DNA from: Bradyrhizobium stylosanthis
GTDB taxonomy: Bacteria; Pseudomonadota; Alphaproteobacteria; Rhizobiales; Xanthobacteraceae
DNA length: 64,000 nucleotides
Direction of reading: 5' to 3'
NCBI RefSeq assembly: GCF_001641335.1
Contig: NZ_LVEM01000002.1
Span: 487,755-551,754, forward strand
The notes beneath the pieces are model-generated. The model did not search any database, was not told where the DNA came from, and saw nothing but the letters and a program-made list of their open reading frames with translations. This document shows, piece by piece, positions 19,322 to 31,295 of this stretch (its first letter is position 1; each line of letters begins with the position of its first letter). The position numbers and the translations under genes were made by a program.

Positions 19322-19356
19322 AAAAAGGGCGGCCTTTCGGCCGCCCTTCGTTTTTT
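19322..19356. terminator. Bidirectional intrinsic terminator between katG and pnp
   Basis: Stem GGGCGGCC-TTTC-GGCCGCCC (19327-19346) is flanked by AAAAA on the left and TTCGTTTTTT on the right. It therefore has a T-tract on both strands and can end katG and pnp, which converge here. Confidence 0.9.
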
Positions 19357-19371
19357 GGGATGTCGCCAGAC

Positions 19372-21534
19372 TTACTCGCCGGCGGCTTCGCGCGGGGCCT
19401 TCTCGCCCTCGCCGCCCTTGTCCTTGCCTTCGAGGTCTTCGCCGGTGGTCTGGTCCACCACCTTCATCGACAGGCGGGTCTTGCCGCGATCGTCGAAGCC
19501 GAGCAGCTTGACCTTGACCTTGTCGCCTTCCTTGACGACGTCGGAGGTCTTCTGCACGCGCGCCGAGGCGAGCTGGCTGATGTGGACGAGGCCGTCCTTG
19601 GAGCCGAAGAAGTTCACGAAAGCGCCGAACTCCATGACCTTGACGACGGTGCCGTCATAGATCTGGCCGACTTCCGGATCGGACGCGATCGACTTGATCC
19701 ACTTGATCGCGGCCTTCATCGCTTCGCCGTCGGAGGAAGCGACCTTCACGGTGCCGTCGTCCTCGATGTTGACCTTGGCGCCGGTCTTCTCGACGATCTC
19801 GCGGATCACCTTGCCGCCGGTGCCGATCACTTCGCGGATCTTGTCGGTGGCGATCTTGAAGGTCTCGATGCGCGGCGCATATTCGCCGAGCTCGGCGCGG
19901 GCGTTGGTGAGCGCCTTGGCCATCTCGCCGAGGATGTGGATACGACCATCCTTGGCCTGGGCGAGCGCCACCTTCATGATCTCTTCGGTGATGCCCTCGA
20001 TCTTGATGTCCATCTGGAGCGAGGTGATGCCCTGCTCCGTGCCGGCGACCTTGAAGTCCATGTCGCCGAGATGGTCCTCGTCACCGAGGATGTCCGAGAG
20101 AACCGCGTAGCGCTTGTCTTCGAGGATCAGGCCCATCGCGATGCCCGCGGTTGGCCGCTTCAACGGCACGCCGGCATCCATCAGCGCGAGCGAAGCGCCG
20201 CAGACTGAAGCCATCGAGGACGAGCCGTTCGATTCGGTGATCTCCGAGACCACGCGGATCGTGTACGGGAACTCGTGATGGGGCGGCAGCACCGGGTGGA
20301 TCGCGCGCCAGGCGAGCTTGCCGTGGCCGATCTCGCGGCGCTTGGTGCCGCCGAGACGGCCGGTCTCACCGACCGAGTAGGGAGGGAAGTTGTAGTGCAG
20401 CAGGAACGTCTCTTTGTACGTTCCCGACAGCGCGTCGATGTACTGCTCGTCCTCACCGGTGCCGAGCGTGGTCACGACCAGACCTTGCGTCTCACCGCGG
20501 GTGAACAGCGCCGAACCGTGGGCACGGGGCAGCACGCCGACTTCGGCGACGATGTTGCGGACGGTCTTGGAATCGCGGCCGTCGATCCGCTTGCCGGTGT
20601 CCAGGATGTTCCAGCGAACGATCTTCGCCTCGAGTTCCTTGAACACGGCGCTGATGCGCAGCTTGTCGTATTTCGGCTCCTGCCCCTCGGGGAAGTAGTG
20701 GGCGATCACCTTTTCCTTGACCTTGCCGACTGCGGCGTAGCGGTCCTGCTTGACCGGAATGGCGTAGGCGGCGCGCAGCTCCTGCTCGACGATGCCGAGC
20801 ATCTCCTTCTCGAGCGCGGCGTTGTCGATCACGGTGACTTCGCGCGGCTCCTTGGCGGCCTTCTCGGCGAGCTCGATGATCGCGTTGATCACCGGCTGGA
20901 AGTGGCGGTGACCGAACATCACGGCGCCGAGCATGATGTCCTCGTTCAGCTCCTTGGCCTCCGATTCCACCATCAGCACGGCGTCGGCGGTGCCGGCGAC
21001 GACCAGGTCGAGCTGGGTGTCGACCATCTCGTCGAGCGTCGGGTTGAGGATGAACTCGTCATTGGCGAAGCCGACGCGCGCGGCGCCGATCGGGCCCTTG
21101 AACGGCGCGCCGGAGAGCGTCAGCGCAGCGGAAGATGCCACCAGCGCGACGATGTCAGGATCGTTCTCCATATCGTGCGACAGCACGGTGGCGATCACCT
21201 GGGTCTCGTTGCGCCAGCCGTCGACGAACAGCGGACGGATCGGACGGTCGATCAGGCGGGAGACCAGCGTCTCCTTCTCGGTCGGACGGCCCTCGCGCTT
21301 GAAATAGCCGCCGGGAATGCGGCCCGCGGCGTAGGTCTTCTCCTGATAGTCGACGGTCAGCGGCAGGAAGTCGACGCCCTCGCGCGGCGCCTTCGCCGCG
21401 ACGACGGTGGCGAGCACCACGGTCTCGCCGTAGGTGGCGATGACGGCGCCGTCGGCCTGACGGGCGATCTTGCCGGTTTCGAGCTTGAGAGGGCGTCCGC
21501 CCCAGTCGATCTCGACCGAATGCTTATTGAACAT
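19372..21534 (-). CDS. pnp: Polynucleotide phosphorylase
   Basis: 720 residues, normal length. Phosphorolytic 3'-to-5' exoribonuclease of the degradosome. Two RNase PH-like domains span about residues 1-550 ([28 protein letters not shown]; second core [20 protein letters not shown]). A KH domain follows with the GTGG loop ([15 protein letters not shown], about residues 560-620), then an S1 domain ([18 protein letters not shown], about 625-690) and an acidic, Lys-rich tail. Last gene of the minus-strand rimP-to-pnp run. Its 376-base leader carries two hairpins, suggesting post-transcriptional control as in E. coli, where RNase III and PNPase act on the pnp leader. Confidence 0.98.
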   Translation of the reverse strand: MFNKHSVEIDWGGRPLKLETGKIARQADGAVIATYGETVVLATVVAAKAPREGVDFLPLTVDYQEKTYAAGRIPGGYFKREGRPTEKETLVSRLIDRPIRPLFVDGWRNETQVIATVLSHDMENDPDIVALVASSAALTLSGAPFKGPIGAARVGFANDEFILNPTLDEMVDTQLDLVVAGTADAVLMVESEAKELNEDIMLGAVMFGHRHFQPVINAIIELAEKAAKEPREVTVIDNAALEKEMLGIVEQELRAAYAIPVKQDRYAAVGKVKEKVIAHYFPEGQEPKYDKLRISAVFKELEAKIVRWNILDTGKRIDGRDSKTVRNIVAEVGVLPRAHGSALFTRGETQGLVVTTLGTGEDEQYIDALSGTYKETFLLHYNFPPYSVGETGRLGGTKRREIGHGKLAWRAIHPVLPPHHEFPYTIRVVSEITESNGSSSMASVCGASLALMDAGVPLKRPTAGIAMGLILEDKRYAVLSDILGDEDHLGDMDFKVAGTEQGITSLQMDIKIEGITEEIMKVALAQAKDGRIHILGEMAKALTNARAELGEYAPRIETFKIATDKIREVIGTGGKVIREIVEKTGAKVNIEDDGTVKVASSDGEAMKAAIKWIKSIASDPEVGQIYDGTVVKVMEFGAFVNFFGSKDGLVHISQLASARVQKTSDVVKEGDKVKVKLLGFDDRGKTRLSMKVVDQTTGEDLEGKDKGGEGEKAPREAAGE

Positions 21535-21540
21535 AGATGT

Positions 21541-21565
21541 CTTCTTTCATGGTTCTCGAAAGAAG
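21541..21565 (-). promoter_or_regulatory. Hairpin at the pnp ribosome-binding region
   Basis: CTTCTTTC (21541-21548) and GAAAGAAG (21558-21565) form a perfect 8-base stem with a 9-base loop, ending seven bases before the pnp start. In the mRNA the GAAAGAAG arm is the only purine-rich stretch near the start, so the stem probably hides the ribosome site. Confidence 0.6.
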
Positions 21566-21582
21566 GGACGGCGCCGAAAAAC

Positions 21583-21656
21583 AAAAACCATGCGCAAGAT
21601 TGCGGGATGCTGATCGAAGCGGGCGATCAGCGTCCTGCGATCCTGCCATGGTTTTT
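21583..21656. ncRNA. 74-nt near-perfect hairpin in the rpsO-pnp spacer
   Basis: The arms 21583-21616 and 21624-21656 pair over about 33 positions (outer AAAAACCATG with CATGGTTTTT, inner TGATCG with CGATCA) around the loop AAGCGGG, with one bulge and four substitutions, all transitions. It may be the RNase III target of the pnp leader (minus strand), or a small RNA. Three of the four substitutions give G-U pairs only if the plus strand is the RNA. The remaining spacer (21657-21878) shows no gene. Confidence 0.5.
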
Positions 21657-21878
21657 GGATGTCGGATGGCGTCCATCCTTTCGGGTCATACGGGCGCCTT
21701 GCCCGTTGTGCCCAGCCGCCGGATTGCTGCTGGACTGTCAGTCGGCACGAATGCGAACACCGAACCTGCGGTCTTCGCCCTTCATGCCCCGGATGCGAAT
21801 CCTTGTCGGCTCGCACCCGACGCGTACGCAGCCTCGATCAAAAACCTTTAAATAAGCGCTTTCGTTCGAAACTACGCG

Positions 21879-21902
21879 AAAACGCGCGCCGTTGGCGCGC
21901 GC
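21879..21902 (-). terminator. Intrinsic terminator or attenuator after rpsO
   Basis: On the minus strand the stem CGCGCGCC-AAC-GGCGCGCG is followed by TTTT, nine bases after the rpsO stop. It would limit read-through from the rimP operon into pnp, so pnp probably has its own promoter too. Confidence 0.75.
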
Positions 21903-21910
21903 AGTAGCTC

Positions 21911-22180
21911 TTAACGACGAATGTTGTGCTTCTCGAGCAGCGCCTTGTAACGCGCCTCGTCCCGCTTCTTGAGATAGTCGAGGAGCGAGCGGCGGGTCGA
22001 GACCAGCTTCAGAAGGCCGCGACGCGAATGGTTGTCCTTCACGTGGGTCTTGAAGTGGTTGGTCAGGTTGTTGATGCGCTCCGAAAGGATCGCGACCTGA
22101 ACCTCTGGCGAGCCGGTGTCGCCGGCCTTGGTGGCATTCGTCTTGATGACTTCCGCTTTGCGTTCTGCGGCAATCGACAT
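21911..22180 (-). CDS. rpsO: Small ribosomal subunit protein uS15
   Basis: 89 residues from ATG 22180 ([13 protein letters not shown]), the exact family length; a TTG two codons upstream is also in frame. S15 binds the central domain of 16S rRNA early in 30S assembly. The signature [19 protein letters not shown] and [13 protein letters not shown] are intact. It starts two bases after the truB stop, implying translational coupling, and is followed by a strong terminator hairpin. S15 often represses its own translation; no matching fold was recognised here. Confidence 0.98.
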   Translation of the reverse strand: MSIAAERKAEVIKTNATKAGDTGSPEVQVAILSERINNLTNHFKTHVKDNHSRRGLLKLVSTRRSLLDYLKKRDEARYKALLEKHNIRR

Positions 22181-22182
22181 CG

Positions 22183-23301
22183 TCAATTTCTCTCGTTGCG
22201 ACCGGTTGAGGCAGTCAAGCCGGTCAGGTTGAACACACGCTTGGGGATGATTTCGCCATTGCCAACTTCAGCAAGCGCCAAAAGACGGCCTGCCACCGTG
22301 ACATAGACTGTGCCGCTACTTGTGGGCGCATCCCGTCCGCGCAACAAAACGGCTTGGCCCCGATGGAGCCTTGCCGCATCAGCCCGAGTGACGGCCAGTG
22401 CCGGGATGTCGTCCAGCGCGGTCTCAACGGGCATAAGCGCGTCCGCGAGGCTACCCTCGCCGGACGCGGCTCTATCGCACAAAGCCTCCAACTGATCCAG
22501 CGGAATCATGTCGTTCTCGCCAAATGGGCCGACCAGGGTCCGCCGGAGCGCGCAGATATGGCCGAAAGTGCCGAGAATCCGGCCCATATCGCGGGCCAGC
22601 GCTCGGACATAGGTACCCTTGCCGCACTCGGCCTCGAACACGGCCCGGTCGTTATCTGGTTGATCCACAAGGGTTAAATGGTGAATCTCGACCGGACGGG
22701 GGGCCAGCTCCACGACCTCGCCGTCGCGGGCGAGGTCATAGGCGCGCTCGCCCTGGACCTTGATCGCCGAATAGCGCGGCGGGACCTGCTCGATCACCCC
22801 CGTGAAGCGGGGCAGGAGGGCCAGGATGGCCTCCCGGGTCGGGCGCTGGTCGGAGGTCGCGGTGACGCGGCCCTCGATATCGTCGGTATCCCGCTCCTCG
22901 CCCCAGCACACGGTAAACTGGTAACGCTTGCGGCCGTCCATCACGAAGGGAACCGTCTTGGTGGCCTCGCCAAGCGCGATGGGCAGGCCGCCGGAGGCGA
23001 GCGGGTCGAGGGTGCCGGCGTGGCCGGCGCGCTTGGCATTGAACAGGCGCTTGAGCACGGCAACCGCCTGCGTCGAGGTCATGCCGATCGGCTTGTCGAG
23101 CACCACCCAGCCATGGACGTCGCGGCGGTCGCGGCGAACCTGGTTGCCCTTCTGCTGCTTGGCGCGCGGATCGTTGTTGACGCGGCGCGGCTCCTGATGC
23201 GGCTGAGAATTGCCGCCCATGTCCGCAAAATTATTTTTCTGCACATCGCGCTGATCGGCGTCGCTGCCGTCGATCGTGCCGTGAGCGGGGTCCATCGTCA
23301 T
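22183..23301 (-). CDS. truB: TruB, tRNA pseudouridine(55) synthase
   Basis: 372 residues. Makes pseudouridine 55 in the T loop of tRNAs. The catalytic Asp is in [41 protein letters not shown] and [12 protein letters not shown] are further family motifs. About 60 residues of polar, basic N-terminal extension (rich in Asn, Gln, Arg and Lys) precede the core; such a tail is not in E. coli TruB. The start ATG overlaps the rbfA stop as ATGA, which supports this start over ATG 23295. Confidence 0.97.
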   Translation of the reverse strand: MTMDPAHGTIDGSDADQRDVQKNNFADMGGNSQPHQEPRRVNNDPRAKQQKGNQVRRDRRDVHGWVVLDKPIGMTSTQAVAVLKRLFNAKRAGHAGTLDPLASGGLPIALGEATKTVPFVMDGRKRYQFTVCWGEERDTDDIEGRVTATSDQRPTREAILALLPRFTGVIEQVPPRYSAIKVQGERAYDLARDGEVVELAPRPVEIHHLTLVDQPDNDRAVFEAECGKGTYVRALARDMGRILGTFGHICALRRTLVGPFGENDMIPLDQLEALCDRAASGEGSLADALMPVETALDDIPALAVTRADAARLHRGQAVLLRGRDAPTSSGTVYVTVAGRLLALAEVGNGEIIPKRVFNLTGLTASTGRNERN

Positions 23302-23729
23302 TGCTCTTCTTCCCGATCCGTATCCGGATCCTGTTCCAAGTCCTTTTGCACCGCAGGTGTTCGCAAAAGCTTCTCGATCCGTTCCGCCTCGTCGAATCGT
23401 TCGTCGACGCGGAAGCGAATGTCAGGTGCAAATTTCAGGTTAACGCGCCGCGCGACCTCGCCGCGCAGGAATTTCTTGTTGCGCTCGAGCGCAGCGATGA
23501 CGATCTCGGTGTCGCGTCCACCGAGCGGCATCACGTAAACGGTCGCGAGCTTCAAATCGGGCGACATCCGCACCTCCGGCACGGTGATGATGTGACCTTC
23601 GAGGTCCGCATCATGCACATTGCCTTGCGCCAGAATCTCGGCCATCGCGTGGCGAACCTGCTCGCCGACGCGCAGCTGGCGCTGCGAGCCGCCGGGCGCG
23701 GAACTCTTCTTCTGATGATGCCGTGGCAT
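23298..23729 (-). CDS. rbfA: RbfA, 30S ribosome-binding factor
   Basis: 143 residues, one KH-like fold. Helps late maturation of the 16S 5' end and cold-shock adaptation. The core reads [41 protein letters not shown] and [25 protein letters not shown], with an acidic tail. The stop overlaps truB by four bases. A 157-base spacer with a hairpin separates it from infB. Confidence 0.97.
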   Translation of the reverse strand: MPRHHQKKSSAPGGSQRQLRVGEQVRHAMAEILAQGNVHDADLEGHIITVPEVRMSPDLKLATVYVMPLGGRDTEIVIAALERNKKFLRGEVARRVNLKFAPDIRFRVDERFDEAERIEKLLRTPAVQKDLEQDPDTDREEEQ

Positions 23730-23804
23730 GGTCGAAAATCACCTCGTCATGACCGCGTTTGGGACACGGGCATTGTCATTTTTCCTGGTTGAAACGAATG
23801 CGGC

Positions 23805-23833
23805 GCGATGGCCGGAAAAAATCCGGCCATCGC
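23805..23833 (-). other. Perfect hairpin in the infB-rbfA spacer
   Basis: A 12-base perfect stem (GCGATGGCCGGA and its complement) with a five-base loop (AAAAA on the plus strand, UUUUU in the mRNA). No T-tract follows, so it is not a standard terminator. It may mark an mRNA processing point or a partial terminator within the operon. Confidence 0.65.
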
Positions 23834-23886
23834 ACTCCCGCTATTTCAGCTCAAAAAAGATCCAGTCGCTTCGGTAAGATTTGGAC

Positions 23887-26601
23887 TTACAGGGAGCGCT
23901 GGATCGTCTCCACGCGATAACACTCGATGACATCGCCTGCGCGCATGTCGTGGTAGCTCTCGAAGGCCATGCCGCATTCCTGGCCGGCCTGGACTTCCTT
24001 CACTTCGTCCTTGAAGCGCTTCAGCGTCGACAGCTTGCCTTCGTGCACGACGACGTTGTCGCGGATCAGGCGCACATTGGCGCCGCGTTCCACGGTACCG
24101 TCGGTGACGCGGCAGCCGGCGACCTTGCCGACCTTGGAGATGTTGAAGATCTCCAGGATCTCGGCATTGCCCAGCATGGTTTCGCGCAAGGTCGGCGCGA
24201 GCAGGCCGCTCATCGCCTTCTTCACGTCGTCCACGAGGTCGTAGATGATGTTGTAGTAGCGGATCTCGATGCCGTTGCGCTTGGCGGCCGCAGCGGCCTC
24301 CTTGTTGGCACGAACCGAGAAGCCGATGATCGCGGCGTTGAAGCCTTCCGCGAGCGTCACGTCGGATTCCGAGATGCCGCCGACGCCGGCATGCAAGATG
24401 CGGGCGGCGACTTCGTCGGTGCCGAGCTTCTCCAGCGAGCCGAGGATGGCTTCCAGCGAGCCCTGCACGTCGGCCTTGACGATCAGCGGGAATTCCTTGC
24501 GGCCCGCGGTCTTCAATTGCGACATCATCTGCTCGAGCGAGCCGCGCATGCCGGAGATCGAGGCAGCCGCGTTCTCGCGCTTCTGGTGCGCGCGGTAGCT
24601 GGTGATCTGGCGGGCGCGGGCTTCGTTCTCGACCACGGCGAGACGATCGCCGGCTTCCGGCGGACCGTTGAAGCCGAGCACCTCGACCGGCACCGAAGGA
24701 CCTGCCTCACGCACGGTCTCGCTCTGATCCGAGATCAGCGCGCGAACGCGACCCATCTCGGCGCCGGCGACGATGATGTCGCCGACACGAAGCGTGCCGC
24801 GCTGGACCAGCACGGTGGCGACCGGACCACGGCCGCGGTCGAGCTTGGCCTCGATCACGGTGCCCTCGGCCGGACGCTCCGAGTTGGTCTTCAGCTCGAG
24901 GAGGTCGGCCTGCAGCGCGATCATCTCGAGCAGCTTGTCGAGATTGGTCTTGTTCTTGGCGGACACCTCGACGTCGACGACGTCGCCGCCGAAGGATTCC
25001 ACCTGCACCTCGTGCTGGAGCAGCTCGGTGCGCACGCGCTCGGGCTTGGCGTCGGGCTTGTCGATCTTGTTGATGGCAACGATGATCGGCACCCGCGCCG
25101 CCTTGGCGTGGTTGATGGCTTCGATCGTCTGCGGCATCACGCCGTCATCGGCCGCGACCACCAGCACGACGATGTCGGTGACCTTGGCGCCGCGGGCGCG
25201 CATCGCGGTGAACGCGGCGTGGCCGGGCGTGTCGATGAAGGTGATCTTCTTGCCGCTCTCGGGCGACAGCACCTGATAGGCGCCGATATGCTGGGTGATG
25301 CCGCCGGCTTCGCCGGACACCACGTTGGCGTGACGAAGCGCGTCGAGCAGCGAGGTCTTGCCGTGGTCGACGTGGCCCATCACGGTCACGACCGGCGAAC
25401 GGGTCTCGGTGTCGGTGGAATCGTCGACCTGGTCGAACAGGCCCTCTTCGACGTCGGAGGCGGCAACGCGCTTGACGGTGTGGCCGAGCTCTTCGGCGAT
25501 CAGCTGCGCGGTGTCGGCGTCGATCACGTCGGTGATCTTGTGCATCGCGCCCTGCTTCATCAGCATGCGGATGACGTCGACCGCGCGCTCGGACATGCGG
25601 TTGGCGAGTTCCTGGATCGTGATCGCTTCCGGAATCGTCACCTCGCGGATGAGCTTTTCCTTCGGCTCGTTCGAGGCGTGACCCTTCAGGCGCTGGGTAC
25701 GGCGGCGGAACGAGGCGATCGAGCGCTCGCGCACCTCATCGGCATTGAGCGCGGTGACGACGGTCAGGCGGCCGCGTTCCTTCTGCGGACCGGGCTTGTG
25801 GGTGGTCTTGGGAGCCGCCGCGGGACGCGCGGCGCCGCCGGGACCGCGACGGATCTGGCGCGGACCATCGTCCTCGTCGGGGCCAGCCGCAACGCCGGGA
25901 GCGCGGCCCAGGGGGCCGCCGGTCGGACGCGCCGTCGTCGTGCCGGGGCGCGCGGTCGCGGTTCCAGGACGTGCCGTGGTGGTCGTGGCGGGGCCAGGAC
26001 GCGCTGCGGGCGCGCCGGGACGCGGCGCGGGAGCGGCCGGGGTTGCAGCCGCCGGACGCGGAGCGGACGCCGGCTGCTCGCCTTCGCCGAAACGCTTCTT
26101 GGCTTCGGTCTCGGCCTTACGCTTGGCTTCGTCCTCGTGACGGTGGCGCTCTTCCTCGGCCTTGCGGCGGGATTCGGCGGCCTCGCGCTCGGCGCGTTCA
26201 GCGGCTTCGCGAACAGCGCGGCGCTGGGCCTCTTCCTCGGCCTGGCGGCGCTCTTCGACTTCGCGCACCTTGGCATCGGCCAGCGCGCTGGCGCGGGCGG
26301 AGCGCTCGTCCTCGGTCAGGGTGCGCAGCACGACGCCGGAACCGGCATTGCGCGGCGGGGGCGGCGGAGCGGGGCGCGACGGAGCAGGTGCGGCCGGCGC
26401 CGGCTTGGCAGCGACCTCAGGCGTGTGCGGCTCAGGGGTGCCGTCGATGCGACGCTTGCCGCGCTTCTCGACCACGACCTGCTTGCTGCGGCCATGGCTG
26501 AAGCTCTGGCGCACGGTGCCCGTTTCGACGCGCGGCTTGAGCGATAGCGTCTTGCTCGGAACGCTCAGCTTCTTGTCGCCAGGGGTCTTGGTATCAACCA
26601 T
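23887..26601 (-). CDS. infB: Translation initiation factor IF-2
   Basis: 904 residues. GTPase that brings fMet-tRNA to the 30S subunit and joins subunits. The first 300 residues are low-complexity: Ala/Pro/Arg-rich ([17 protein letters not shown] and similar) flanking a long Glu/Arg/Lys/Ala coiled coil with many [20 protein letters not shown] runs. The GTPase domain starts near residue 400: [16 protein letters not shown] (G1), [11 protein letters not shown] (G3), NKIDKPDA (G4). Domains II, III and IV follow and end [14 protein letters not shown]. Fifth position in the rimP-nusA-ylxR-infB-rbfA-truB-rpsO order, standard for bacteria. Confidence 0.98.
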   Translation of the reverse strand: MVDTKTPGDKKLSVPSKTLSLKPRVETGTVRQSFSHGRSKQVVVEKRGKRRIDGTPEPHTPEVAAKPAPAAPAPSRPAPPPPPRNAGSGVVLRTLTEDERSARASALADAKVREVEERRQAEEEAQRRAVREAAERAEREAAESRRKAEEERHRHEDEAKRKAETEAKKRFGEGEQPASAPRPAAATPAAPAPRPGAPAARPGPATTTTARPGTATARPGTTTARPTGGPLGRAPGVAAGPDEDDGPRQIRRGPGGAARPAAAPKTTHKPGPQKERGRLTVVTALNADEVRERSIASFRRRTQRLKGHASNEPKEKLIREVTIPEAITIQELANRMSERAVDVIRMLMKQGAMHKITDVIDADTAQLIAEELGHTVKRVAASDVEEGLFDQVDDSTDTETRSPVVTVMGHVDHGKTSLLDALRHANVVSGEAGGITQHIGAYQVLSPESGKKITFIDTPGHAAFTAMRARGAKVTDIVVLVVAADDGVMPQTIEAINHAKAARVPIIVAINKIDKPDAKPERVRTELLQHEVQVESFGGDVVDVEVSAKNKTNLDKLLEMIALQADLLELKTNSERPAEGTVIEAKLDRGRGPVATVLVQRGTLRVGDIIVAGAEMGRVRALISDQSETVREAGPSVPVEVLGFNGPPEAGDRLAVVENEARARQITSYRAHQKRENAAASISGMRGSLEQMMSQLKTAGRKEFPLIVKADVQGSLEAILGSLEKLGTDEVAARILHAGVGGISESDVTLAEGFNAAIIGFSVRANKEAAAAAKRNGIEIRYYNIIYDLVDDVKKAMSGLLAPTLRETMLGNAEILEIFNISKVGKVAGCRVTDGTVERGANVRLIRDNVVVHEGKLSTLKRFKDEVKEVQAGQECGMAFESYHDMRAGDVIECYRVETIQRSL

Positions 26602-26670
26602 TCAGCAGTCCTAATCCTGATTTATCAGTGTTGTGCGTTGCCGCACCGTCAGATCGGTTCGTCGTGTCTC

Positions 26671-27354
26671 TCAGAAATCCTGGCCGTGCTTTTCGGCAGT
26701 CTTGTCATCGTCCGCCATCCGGTATCGGACCAGCATCTGGCTACGTGACAGGAATGACTTGCTCGCCGGGCCCGCGAGCAGCGCAGCATGTATCACATTT
26801 GACCGGGTTAGTGCCAAATCCAATTCTAACGATTTCAGTGCGGTGACGACGGGAATCTGCGGCTTGGAGCCGCGATTCCCGGCATTTTGACGTGCCAGCG
26901 TGTCCAATTTGCGGATTCCGTCCGCAGCCCCGTCACTGGCGTGGATCAGGACCTCGGCCGTGCCTTCCCGCAGGGCGCTCTCGACCTTGCCGAAGCCGGC
27001 CACGATCTGGCCCGCCTTGGCGGCGATTCCAAGAGCTTCCGTCACGCTCCTGACCAGGAGCGCCTCGATGTCGGCGGGAAGCGTCTGGGAAATGCGCAGC
27101 TCGCGCTTGAAGGCCTTGCTAAATTGGTGACGCCGGACGGCTTCCGCAACCACCTCGCGCGAGGCGGTGACCCACATGCCGCGTCCGGGCAGCTTGCGCT
27201 TGAGATCGGGAACCAGGTCGCCTTGCGGCGAGACGACGAAGCGGATCAGCTCGTCGATCGGCCGGACCTGCCGGCTGACCGCGCACATGCGCATGGTCGC
27301 GGACCTTTCGGTCCGCGGGCCATGGTCAAGATCGTGGTCAGTGTCTGCGAGCAT
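26671..27354 (-). CDS. ylxR: YlxR/RnpM-family RNA-binding protein fused to an L7Ae-like domain
   Basis: 227 residues. Residues about 20-90 are the YlxR (DUF448) domain: RMCAVSRQVRPIDELIRFV and KLPGRGMWVTASREVV. Residues about 105-195 resemble the L7Ae/eL30 fold (VRSVTEALGIAAKAGQIVAGFGKVESAL, EVLIHASDGAADGIRKLD). In Bacillus these are two neighbouring genes, ylxR and ylxQ, in the same nusA-infB position; here one protein carries both. Known or proposed roles are binding RNase P RNA or other structured RNAs. The start lies 23 bases after the nusA stop. Confidence 0.93.
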   Translation of the reverse strand: MLADTDHDLDHGPRTERSATMRMCAVSRQVRPIDELIRFVVSPQGDLVPDLKRKLPGRGMWVTASREVVAEAVRRHQFSKAFKRELRISQTLPADIEALLVRSVTEALGIAAKAGQIVAGFGKVESALREGTAEVLIHASDGAADGIRKLDTLARQNAGNRGSKPQIPVVTALKSLELDLALTRSNVIHAALLAGPASKSFLSRSQMLVRYRMADDDKTAEKHGQDF

Positions 27355-27377
27355 CCGGGCGACATTCTCCTTCGCCC

Positions 27378-28988
<1,611 letters not shown>

Positions 28989-28990
28989 GG

Positions 28991-29770
<780 letters not shown>

Positions 29771-29797
29771 TTAAGGCTTGGGTTAAGGCCTGGTTAA
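29771..29797. promoter_or_regulatory. Three tandem GGTTAAG boxes upstream of rimP
   Basis: TTAA at 29771-29774, 29783-29786 and 29794-29797, each within a GGTTAAG unit, about 11-12 bases apart. The last two are spaced TTAA-N7-TTAA, the CtrA full-site pattern of alphaproteobacteria. They lie 25-50 bases before the rimP start, inside the probable leader. The flank has no other AT-rich sequence, so the cluster is not a composition effect. Confidence 0.45.
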
Positions 29798-29872
29798 GAC
29801 TTCAAAGCCCGCTTCGGAACTCTCCCGACAGCGCGTCGGGCCGGATCTTCCGCCAACCCGCGTTCAGGTAAT

Positions 29873-29902
29873 AAAAAAGAGCGGGTCCTTTCGGGCCCAC
29901 TC
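29873..29902 (-). terminator. Intrinsic terminator in the rimP leader (possible attenuator)
   Basis: On the minus strand the stem GAGTGGGCCC-GAAA-GGACCCGCTC (one mismatch, one G-U) is followed by TTTTTT. It sits 127 bases upstream of rimP, with no gene ahead of it on that strand. So it either attenuates the rimP operon or ends a short RNA. The following GCGGGTT could pair with its 3' arm. The rest of 29747-30119 is the divergent promoter region; an 80-codon minus frame at 29794-30036 crosses the terminator and is probably not real. Confidence 0.7.
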
Positions 29903-30119
29903 TCACTACGCGGATCGTATGAGAAGATGAATTGGCGCTGATATAGCCCTTTCCGCTCCTCCGGACAAGGCCCATCACGGGCCGGATCGGGCTTTTTGCG
30001 CCCGGTTTGCGGGCTTCCGCGCAACGCTTCTTTCATCTCCGAGGCCTAAATTCCCTGATTGTGGGGCGGCTTGGACCAAGGGCGCACCCGCGGCGTGCCC
30101 CATACGAGTTTGCGTTTTC

Positions 30120-31202
30120 ATGACCGTTGCCACGTCGCTCATTCCTGGACTGGACGCTATCGTCAAACGCGGCGATCCACGCCGCCGTGGCGAGATCGCG
30201 CGTGCCATCGCCGAGCTGTTCTTCCAGGATCCCGAAAGACTCCGTCCCGAGCTCATCGACCTCTTCGACGATCTGCTGATCGATCTCGTGCCGCATGCCG
30301 AGCTCACCTCGCGCGTCGATCTCGCCGAGCGCTTCTCGCGGCTGGATAACGCGCCGCCGCATCTGGTGAACCAGCTCGCGCGCGAAAACGAGATCATGGT
30401 GGCGGGCCCCGTGCTGCGCCGCTCGCCCGTGCTCGACGATGCCGCGCTGGTCGAGATCGCGCGCCTGAAGGGCCAGGGCCATCTGCTGGCGATGACGGAA
30501 CGTCCCGTCCTGCCGGCCGTCGTCACCGACGTGCTGGTCGAGCGCGGCGATCGCGACGTCGTGCGTCGCGCCGCGGGCAATGCCGGCGCGGTGTTTTCAC
30601 CGGGCAGTTATTCCGAGCTGGTCAAGCGTGCCGCACAGGACGGCGTGCTGACGCTCAAGATCGGCCAGCGCACCGATCTCTCCGGCGAGCATCTGAAAGA
30701 GCTTCTCGACGGCACGCTCGACGTCATCCGCCGCCGCCTCTCCAGCGTGGTCAATCCCGTGCGCCAGGTCGAGATCAAGCGCGCGATGGCGGCGATCGAG
30801 GAGGCCGCATTGCCGCCGGGGCCGCGGCGCGATTTCTCGGGCGCGCAGCGCACCGTGCTGACCTTGCATCGCGAGGGCCATCTCGGCGAGAGCGCGCTGC
30901 TCGGCTTCGCCAAGGCGCACAAATACGAGGAATCGATCGCTTCGCTCTCGGCGATGACCGGCATCCGCATCTCGATCCTCGACCGTCTGATCGCAGGCGA
31001 TCGTTACGATCCGATCTTGATCCTTGGCCGCGTGCTCAATCTCGGCTGGCCGACTGTGCGCGCGCTGATCCTGCTCTGGTACGGTCCCAACCGCACCCCT
31101 GCCGATGCCGACATCGAGACGGCGCGCGTGAACTTCACACGCCTGATGCCGACGACGGCCGAACGCGTCGTGAATTTCTGGCGCAACCGGCAGACGATCT
31201 AG
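30120..31202 (+). CDS. DUF2336 family protein
   Basis: 360 residues of helical, HEAT-like character, typical of the alphaproteobacterial DUF2336 family. Features: EIARAIAELFFQDPERLRPELIDLFDDLL near the start, an Ala/Leu-rich middle with RRAAGNAGAVFSPGSYSELVKRA, and a C-terminal segment LHREGHLGESALLGFAKAHKYEESIASL. No enzyme motif, signal peptide or membrane helix. Divergent from rimP. Function unknown; some members are linked to polar or cell-cycle-controlled processes, but nothing here shows that. Confidence 0.8.
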   Translation: MTVATSLIPGLDAIVKRGDPRRRGEIARAIAELFFQDPERLRPELIDLFDDLLIDLVPHAELTSRVDLAERFSRLDNAPPHLVNQLARENEIMVAGPVLRRSPVLDDAALVEIARLKGQGHLLAMTERPVLPAVVTDVLVERGDRDVVRRAAGNAGAVFSPGSYSELVKRAAQDGVLTLKIGQRTDLSGEHLKELLDGTLDVIRRRLSSVVNPVRQVEIKRAMAAIEEAALPPGPRRDFSGAQRTVLTLHREGHLGESALLGFAKAHKYEESIASLSAMTGIRISILDRLIAGDRYDPILILGRVLNLGWPTVRALILLWYGPNRTPADADIETARVNFTRLMPTTAERVVNFWRNRQTI

Positions 31203-31211
31203 CATCACGCT

Positions 31212-31295
31212 CCGTCATTGCGAGCGAAGCAATCCAGAAATCCCTCCGCGAAATCACTCTGGATTGCTTCGTCGCTTCGCTCCTAGCAATGACGG
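31212..31295. repeat. Dispersed palindromic repeat, family B (GTCATTGCGAG ... GCAATGACGG)
   Basis: CCGTCATTGCGAGCGAAGCAATCCAG runs to GGATTGCTTCGTCGC and CTAGCAATGACGG. A second copy is at 50016-50102. It sits between the converging DUF2336 and trmB genes and overlaps no reading frame end by more than the stop of trmB at 31296. Confidence 0.85.

Noticed and set aside
23881..26547. 888-codon open frame on the strand opposite infB
   Set aside because: It is the antisense shadow of the Ala/Arg/Glu-rich infB gene in a GC-rich genome. The translation is low-complexity and matches no family; infB is unmistakable.
29794..30036. 80-codon minus-strand frame in the rimP leader
   Set aside because: It has a weak ribosome site but runs through an intrinsic terminator and has no recognisable sequence. 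Kept only as a remark on the leader.
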